Assembly (NCBI GenBank): GCA_963665405.2
Contig: CAXXUH010000003.1
Coordinates: forward strand, 186,001 to 250,000
DNA: 64,000 bases
Reading direction: 5' to 3'
Origin: G963665405 sp963665405
Lineage (GTDB): Bacteria; Chloroflexota; Dehalococcoidia; Lucifugimonadales; G963665405
This document shows positions 59,837 to 64,000 of the stretch, piece by piece (positions within the stretch are counted from its first letter, which is position 1; each line of letters starts with the position of its first letter). The position numbers and the translations under genes are program-made. A model generated the notes under the pieces. The model was not told the DNA's origin. It made no database searches and saw only the letters and a list, made by a program, of their open reading frames with translations.

Positions 59837-60349
59837 GTGACGAGGCAACAACAATCGATAACCATCTTGATGGCCGACGACGACCCAGATGACTGCCTCA
59901 TGGCTAAGGAAGCGATGGAAGAGTCCCGATTATCGAACGATGTTCGATTTGTCAGCGACGGTGAGGAGCTGATGGACTACCTCCACCATCGTGGCAACTT
60001 CGCCGACATGGGAAGCTCGCCGGCACCAGGATTGATCCTCCTGGACCTTAACATGCCCCGGAAGGACGGACGCACGGCCTTAGCGGAAATTAAGTCACAC
60101 CGAAATGGGACTGAGGCCAGAAAGGGGATTGGGGCTTATCTGGCCCTCGCTCCGCACCCCTCGCTCCGAGGGATACCGGTCGTCGTCCTCACGACGTCGA
60201 GAGCGGAGGAAGATATCCTCCGCACCTACGATCTGGGTGTCAGCTCGTACATCCCCAAGCCGGTCACCTTCGAGGGACTCGTGGACGTTATGATGACCTT
60301 GAAAAAGTACTGGTTTGAAATTGTCGAGCTGCCGCCTCAGGGCCACTGA
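59837..60349 (+). CDS. Response regulator, Rcp1-like single receiver
   Basis: A 170-aa receiver-only protein with GTG start directly after the kinase stop. The acidic pair is in ITILMADDDPDDCLMAKEA, the phospho-acceptor Asp in LILLDLNMPRKDG, the conserved Thr in VVVLTTSRAEEDI and Lys in SSYIPKPVTFEGL. It matches the Rcp1 class that pairs with phytochrome-like kinases. An unusual insertion of about 20 residues (HRNGTEARKGIGAYLALAPH) lies between the Asp strand and the Thr strand and is not seen in typical family members. Confidence 0.92.
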   Translation: MTRQQQSITILMADDDPDDCLMAKEAMEESRLSNDVRFVSDGEELMDYLHHRGNFADMGSSPAPGLILLDLNMPRKDGRTALAEIKSHRNGTEARKGIGAYLALAPHPSLRGIPVVVLTTSRAEEDILRTYDLGVSSYIPKPVTFEGLVDVMMTLKKYWFEIVELPPQGH

Positions 60350-60463
60350 CGTCCAATCCTATGGCGCTCTATCAGATTAGGCGTTGACCACGAAAGCAGC
60401 AGACGCGATGCTCGACCCGCACGTCTGTTATCGCTCGCAAAGCCCCCGGGGAAGCCCAAAATA

Positions 60464-60611
60464 CTGGCAGGGCGCTGAAGAATGGGGAGTGAGAGGGGAG
60501 AAGCCCCCTTGCCGGGAGTCTGAGGGTGTCCCTCAGATATAAATTCCTCCCCTTGTCTACCCCAAAAGGGGCCGTGGCGATGGCGCGAAGCGTTTTTCAG
60601 CACCCTGCTAG
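60464..60611. repeat. Interspersed hairpin repeat with matching ends, 148 bp
   Basis: It starts CTGGCAGGGCGCTGAAGAAT and ends GCGTTTTTCAGCACCCTGCT with AG, so both ends carry GCTGAA/TTCAGC instead of the usual form. Inside are GTGAGAGGGGaGAAGCCCCC, GGGAGTCTGAGGGTGTCCCT with CAG, and CCCCTTGTCTACCCCAAAAG with GGG. Confidence 0.85.
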
Positions 60612-60634
60612 TGCATCCATATCGAGGTCCGCTA

Positions 60635-60960
60635 ATGAACGATCGCAGCTCAGGTACACCACCTAGCCCAAGCAGGAGTATTTTGGTCGTCGATCACGAG
60701 GAGATGATGCGCGATTTGATGCAGCAGGCCCTCGCCCAGGACGCTCAGGAGGTCCTTACCGAGGCCAACGGGGAAGAGGCAATGTTCATCTTGGTGCGTG
60801 AGCACATAGACCTGATCATCTCCGAGGTCGTCAGGCCGGAGATGGCCGGAATATAGAGAAAGCCAAACGCGTCTGTCCTCGCGTCCCGGTAATCTTGGTC
60901 AGCGGCTTCCCTTCTGACGAGACGGCGACGCGGGTGAAGTACCTTGACGGTTGCGGCTAG
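60635..60960 (+). pseudogene. Broken response-regulator receiver
   Basis: The N-terminal part RSILVVDHEEMMRDLMQQAL and LIISEVVRPEMAGI runs into a stop at 60854-60856. The receiver resumes one frame over as EKAKRVCPRVPVILVSGFPS and ends at 60958-60960. A short deletion/frameshift lies at about 60850-60860. The phospho-acceptor position reads SEVVRPEM with no Asp, so the protein was probably non-functional before the break. It is a decayed paralog within the two-component cluster. Confidence 0.75.
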
Positions 60961-60997
60961 CTGGGTGTGTCGGCAAAGAGGCGAGGGGGACAGACTG

Positions 60998-61411
60998 ATG
61001 AGCGAGCGCACTATCAGAGTTCTGGTAGTCGACGACGACGAGGGCGATTACGTTCTCACACGCGAGCTACTGTCCGATATCGGGGGGTGGAGATTCCATC
61101 TGGATTGGGTCTCGACGTATGACGACGCCTGACGGGCGATATCATGCCAGGAGCACGACTTGTACCTGGTTGACTATCGTCTGGGAGCACGTGACGGGCT
61201 CGACCTGATTCGAGAGGCCTCGCAGAGTGGTGGCAACCGACCCATGATGCTAATGACCGGGCTGGACGATCATGAGGTAGACATCAAGGCAGCGGAAGCG
61301 GGCGCCTTCGACTATCTCGTCAAGGGGAAAATCGACGCATCCGCGTTGGAACGTTCGATCAGGTACGCCATTCAACGGGCGGAGGCAGCAGATGCCCTTC
61401 GGGGCCAGTGA
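60998..61411 (+). pseudogene. Response regulator interrupted by an in-frame TGA
   Basis: The start MSERTIRVLVVDDDEGDYVL has intact acidic residues. The frame stops at TGA 61130-61132, then continues in the same frame with DLYLVDYRLGARDGLDLIRE, MMLMTGLDDHEVD and GAFDYLVKGKIDASALERSI. The phospho-acceptor Asp (YLVDYRLG), the Thr (LMTG) and the Lys (LVKGK) are all present. A single nonsense codon separates two good halves. GAGGGGGACAG precedes the ATG. Either a recent mutation or a sequencing error. Confidence 0.82.
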
Positions 61412-61674
61412 AAGGAAGTTGCGACGTCTGAGCTCGTCTACAAATACCTTGGGTTGCGCCCCCGGCGTACCTTCTCTAGGAGGTAGCTATCTACAGCAGT
61501 CAGTCCGAGAGAGGCTAGCTATGACGCTCCACCGGTGACAGGGACCGACGCGGCGTTCATCAACTGTAACGTTTGGACCACTAGAGCCGGGCGACGATTG
61601 GAAACTGGGCCCTCATGGCCTATGATTCGCCTGTCGACTGGAATAGCTCAACGATCCAAGACAGGGAGAGAGAG
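61412..61674. other. Spacer upstream of the enolase-superfamily gene
   Basis: No repeat copy, RNA gene or clear promoter is recognised. AGGAGG at about 61480 precedes no ORF of useful length. Confidence 0.4.
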
Positions 61675-62766
61675 TTGAAGATCGCAGCAGTCAAGGCCGG
61701 CCACTTTCGCCTGCCACTACCCGTTCCGGTGGGCGACTCGACCCACGGCGACATGACCGAGTTCGACCTCGTCACAGTCAGAGTCGTGTCCGACACGGGC
61801 GATGAGGGCCTCGGCTACACCTATTCGGTCCAGGTGGGAGGGCATGCGATCCGCACCCTGATCGAAAAAGACCTCACCCCGCTGCTCCTCGGCGGGGACC
61901 CCAGCCTGACCGAGCATCTTTGGGAGACGATGTGGTGGCGGCTTCACTGGCCGGGACGTGGGGGCGCGGTCGCTCTTGCCATGTCGGCTGTCGATATAGC
62001 CCTCTGGGACCTGAAGGGGCGCTCGGCAGGGCAGCCTTTGTGGCGGCTCCTGGGAGGGCACTCGCCCCGGGTCACCGCCTACGCCGGAGGCATAGACCTG
62101 AACTTCACGCTCGAGCAGCTCCTGGAACAAACGAAAGGGTTTCTCGAAAGAGGGTTCCGGGCGATCAAGATGAAGGTGGGTCGAGAGCGCCTGTCCGAGG
62201 ACGTCGAGCGCGTCGCCGCCGTCAGGAAGCTGGTGGGTGCCGACTTCCCGCTGATGGCGGACGCCAACATGAGTTGGAGCGTCGCCCAGGCGATTCGGGC
62301 GTCGCGGGCGCTGGCCGAGTACGACCTGTTCTGGCTGGAGGAGCCGACGATCCCGGACGACTTCGACGGACACGCCAGAATCGCCACGGAGGGAGCCCTG
62401 CCCATCGCGGCCGGAGAGAACCTGCACACCCTCTACGAGTTCCAGCGGCTGATCGCCGGTGGCGGGGTGGCCTTCCCGGAGCCGGACGTCTCCAACATCG
62501 GCGGCATCACGGTCTGGATGAAGGTCGCGCACCTGGCACAGGCTCACAACCTGCCGGTCACGTCACACGGCGTACACGACCTGCACGTGAGCCTGCTGGC
62601 CGCCGTGCCCAATGCGTCATATCTGGAGATACACGGGTTTGGACTGGACCGCTTCATCCGCAACCCTCTGGTCCTGAAGGACGGAGTCGCCGAAGCGCCG
62701 GAAAGGCCCGGTCACGGGGTGAGCTTCGACTGGGAGGCCCTAGAGCCCCATCGAGTCACGCCTTAG
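61675..62766 (+). CDS. Mandelate racemase/muconate-lactonizing-enzyme family protein (enolase superfamily)
   Basis: About 363 aa from a TTG at 61675, 6 nt after AGGGAG; a longer frame begins at ATG 61615. N-terminal capping domain, then the barrel: catalytic Lys pair in FRAIKMKVGRERL (KxK), metal ligands Asp in LMADANMSW, Glu in WLEEPTIPDD and Glu in PIAAGENLHTL, and His in TSHGVHDLH. It abstracts a proton next to a carboxylate; probably a sugar-acid dehydratase or racemase. Its stop codon TAG is also the first three bases of the next repeat element. Confidence 0.92.
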   Translation: MKIAAVKAGHFRLPLPVPVGDSTHGDMTEFDLVTVRVVSDTGDEGLGYTYSVQVGGHAIRTLIEKDLTPLLLGGDPSLTEHLWETMWWRLHWPGRGGAVALAMSAVDIALWDLKGRSAGQPLWRLLGGHSPRVTAYAGGIDLNFTLEQLLEQTKGFLERGFRAIKMKVGRERLSEDVERVAAVRKLVGADFPLMADANMSWSVAQAIRASRALAEYDLFWLEEPTIPDDFDGHARIATEGALPIAAGENLHTLYEFQRLIAGGGVAFPEPDVSNIGGITVWMKVAHLAQAHNLPVTSHGVHDLHVSLLAAVPNASYLEIHGFGLDRFIRNPLVLKDGVAEAPERPGHGVSFDWEALEPHRVTP

Positions 62767-62997
62767 CAGGGTGACGAAATATCGAGTGTGCAGACGGGCG
62801 GCTAGGAGCCGCTTCCAAGAGAAGAGTTCGGGGAGGCGGACCCACTTGCCAGGGTCCCAGAATGATCAACCCATGGGGAGTGCAGAGGGGCGAAGCCCCT
62901 TTGCAAGGAGTCTGAGGGTTTCCCTCAGATATTTCTCTCCCCCCTTCCTGGCCAGGAAGGGGCCAGGGGATGGTCGAAAGGGTTCTTCAACACCCTG
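62764..62997. repeat. Interspersed hairpin repeat, complete MITE-like copy
   Basis: It starts TAGCAGGGTGACGAAATATC, sharing its TAG with the upstream gene's stop codon, and ends GGTTCTTCAACACCCTG. Inside are the GCGGCTaggAGCCGC head, GTGCAG, AGGGGCgaaGCCCCT, CTGAGGGtttCCCTCAG, and CCTTCCTGGCCAGGAAGG. One of the best-defined copies. Confidence 0.88.
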
Positions 62998-63011
62998 TGG
63001 GGCAAGAAGTA

Positions 63012-63491
63012 TCAGAGCCCAAGCTCGGATAGCCCCGGGTGGTCGTCCGGCCGGCGACCCAGGGGCCATCGGTACTTGCGGTCCGATTCCTCAATCGGCA
63101 GGTCATTGATGCTTGCGATGCGGCGGCGCATGAGGCCGCTCTCGTCGAACTCCCAGTTTTCGTTGCCATAGGAGCGGAACCAGTTGCCGGAATCGTCACG
63201 CCATTCATAGGCGAAGCGCACCGCAATGCGCGCGCCGTCAAAGGCCCACAGCTCCTTGATGAGGCGGTAGTCCAGCTCCCTGGCCCATTTGCGCTGGAGG
63301 AACTGCACGATCCCCTCGCGCCCAGAGAGAAACTCGGCACGGTTTCTCCAGGTGCTGTCGACCGTATAGGCGAGCGCCACTCGTTCGGGTTCGCGCGTGT
63401 TCCATGCGTCTTCAGCCATTCGTGCCTTCTGGGACGCTGTCTCGCTGGTGAACGGAGGGAAGGGAGGGCGGGTATTCGGGTCTGTCGGCAT
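63012..63491 (-). CDS. DUF1348 (SnoaL/NTF2-like) family protein
   Basis: A 159-aa alpha-plus-beta cone-fold protein. Family features: PPFTSETASQKARMAEDAWN, DSTWRNRAEFLSGREGIVQF, LQRKWARELDYRLIKELWAF, RIAVRFAYEWRDDSGNWFRS, and the C-terminal RRIASINDLPI. Function is unknown. GAGGAGAATGAG precedes the ATG. Confidence 0.93.
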   Translation of the reverse strand: MPTDPNTRPPFPPFTSETASQKARMAEDAWNTREPERVALAYTVDSTWRNRAEFLSGREGIVQFLQRKWARELDYRLIKELWAFDGARIAVRFAYEWRDDSGNWFRSYGNENWEFDESGLMRRRIASINDLPIEESDRKYRWPLGRRPDDHPGLSELGL

Positions 63492-63654
63492 CTCATTCTC
63501 CTCGGTTCGTCGGTGTTTGGCGCCGCCGTCTATTTCATGATGGATCGGACGACGCTGTCAATACGAGTTACACTCTAGGCCACGCCGCCGCTTTCCTGCC
63601 GCTATTCCGAATCGGCCCGCCGGTGGGCCAGAATCTAGAAAGGGACACCCCGGG

Positions 63655-63954
63655 CTATCCCCGGACCTCGAACGAGTCGAACCTCTCCGTCGGAACGTCC
63701 CACCCAGCCTCGACCTCAGACACGAAAGCACCGGGCGGCCCCTCGCGCATGCGCTCGATCAGCCGGTCCAGGGCCGGCCGGTCTCCGTGGGCGAGCACCT
63801 CCACGGCGCCGTCTGGACGGTTGCGTACCCACCCAACGAGCCCGAACCCCCTCGCGTGAACGATCGTGAAGTCCCTGAAGAACACCCCCTGGACCCGCCC
63901 TCGCACGAACGCGTGAAGCTGCGCCGGCTGGTCGGAGCCCTCGCGTTCAGTCAC
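63655..63954 (-). CDS. acyP: Acylphosphatase
   Basis: A 99-aa enzyme that hydrolyses acyl phosphates such as carbamoyl- or 1,3-bisphosphoglycerate-type compounds. The signature FVRGRVQGVFFRDFT contains the phosphate-binding Arg, and the catalytic Asn is in LVGWVRNRPDGAVEV. GTG start at 63954 overlaps the stop of the gene to the right. Confidence 0.95.
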   Translation of the reverse strand: MTEREGSDQPAQLHAFVRGRVQGVFFRDFTIVHARGFGLVGWVRNRPDGAVEVLAHGDRPALDRLIERMREGPPGAFVSEVEAGWDVPTERFDSFEVRG

Positions 63955-64000
63955 GGTTCGCGACCTCGATCCTGAAGATCCGCTTCCGCGTTCTCTGTCC
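63947..64000 (-). CDS. C-terminal end of a gene entering from the right (partial)
   Basis: About 17 residues (ending RKRIFRIEVANRD) before a TGA at 63949-63947, overlapping the acylphosphatase start by 8 nt. That suggests a co-transcribed upstream gene. Too short to identify. Confidence 0.4.
   Translation of the reverse strand, partial: GQRTRKRIFRIEVANRD

Noticed and set aside
61130..61132. Selenocysteine TGA in a response regulator
   Set aside because: No redox motif and no SECIS-like hairpin immediately downstream; the site is a variable loop of receivers.

Overview
This is a GC-rich bacterial chromosome segment, probably from an uncultured member of the Chloroflexota (Dehalococcoidia/SAR202-like). 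That assignment is an inference. It rests on the many Cys-lipoproteins with Pro/Thr/Ala-rich linkers, the valine/glutamate (V-E-K-E) repeat stalk behind the signal peptide of the family 5 solute-binding protein, a CIRCE-controlled groESL operon, a transaldolase-glucose-6-phosphate isomerase fusion and many amide- and flavin-dependent catabolic genes. I saw no rRNA, tRNA, CRISPR array or phage module.

Layout. 1-7 kb: glycine-betaine-type ABC importer parts (no permease in the window), a DUF72 protein, a nuclease-like lipoprotein and two LuxR-type regulators. 6.7-12.6 kb: a very large exported helical-repeat protein with a coupled fragment, a glucodextranase-B-like lipoprotein and a pentapeptide-repeat lipoprotein. 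12.7-16.6 kb: an amide-hydrolysis operon (dimethylformamidase-like large subunit, a small GatC/AtzG-like protein, and an amidase broken by a frameshift). 16.8-22.4 kb: a cupin, a beta-lactamase-fold esterase, an alpha/beta hydrolase, a MetE-like protein, an unknown protein and a frameshifted SDR. 22.5-24.6 kb: groES-groEL with promoter, CIRCE variant and terminator. 25-37 kb: a pentose-phosphate cluster (tkt, tal-pgi, HAD phosphatase, DUF2090, gnd, zwf) interrupted by an intact IS1380-family element. 37.5-42.4 kb: ArsR-AHSA1 pair, NAD(P)HX epimerase, a DUF1932 dehydrogenase, an Fe-alcohol dehydrogenase with an internal stop and a zinc-ribbon membrane protein. 42.5-47.5 kb: a cobalt-type nitrile hydratase/thiocyanate hydrolase with split beta subunit, an NDH-2-like oxidoreductase with a cyclic-nucleotide-binding domain, a Ni/Co permease and a thioesterase. 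48-56.4 kb: a peptide-type solute-binding protein, a luciferase-like monooxygenase, two DAO-family oxidoreductases, NIPSNAP, RidA and TPR proteins. 56.8-61.4 kb: a lower-GC signalling island (BMP-type lipoprotein, histidine kinase, response regulators), mostly damaged. 61.6-64 kb: an enolase-superfamily enzyme, DUF1348 and acylphosphatase.

The most striking feature is a modular interspersed repeat present in more than 20 intergenic copies. A typical copy has GTGCAG, a first hairpin, a GGGAGTC link, a second hairpin (CTGAGGG...CCCTCAG type), often a third (CCTTCCTGGCCAGGAAGG), and MITE-like ends of the TAGCAGGGTG...CACCCTGCTA type. The stem sequences differ between copies but stay complementary, and the outer ends often supply or abut stop codons. 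Several genes (amidase, SDR, Fe-ADH, BMP protein, two receivers) carry one frameshift or stop each, which means either recent gene decay or residual sequencing error.
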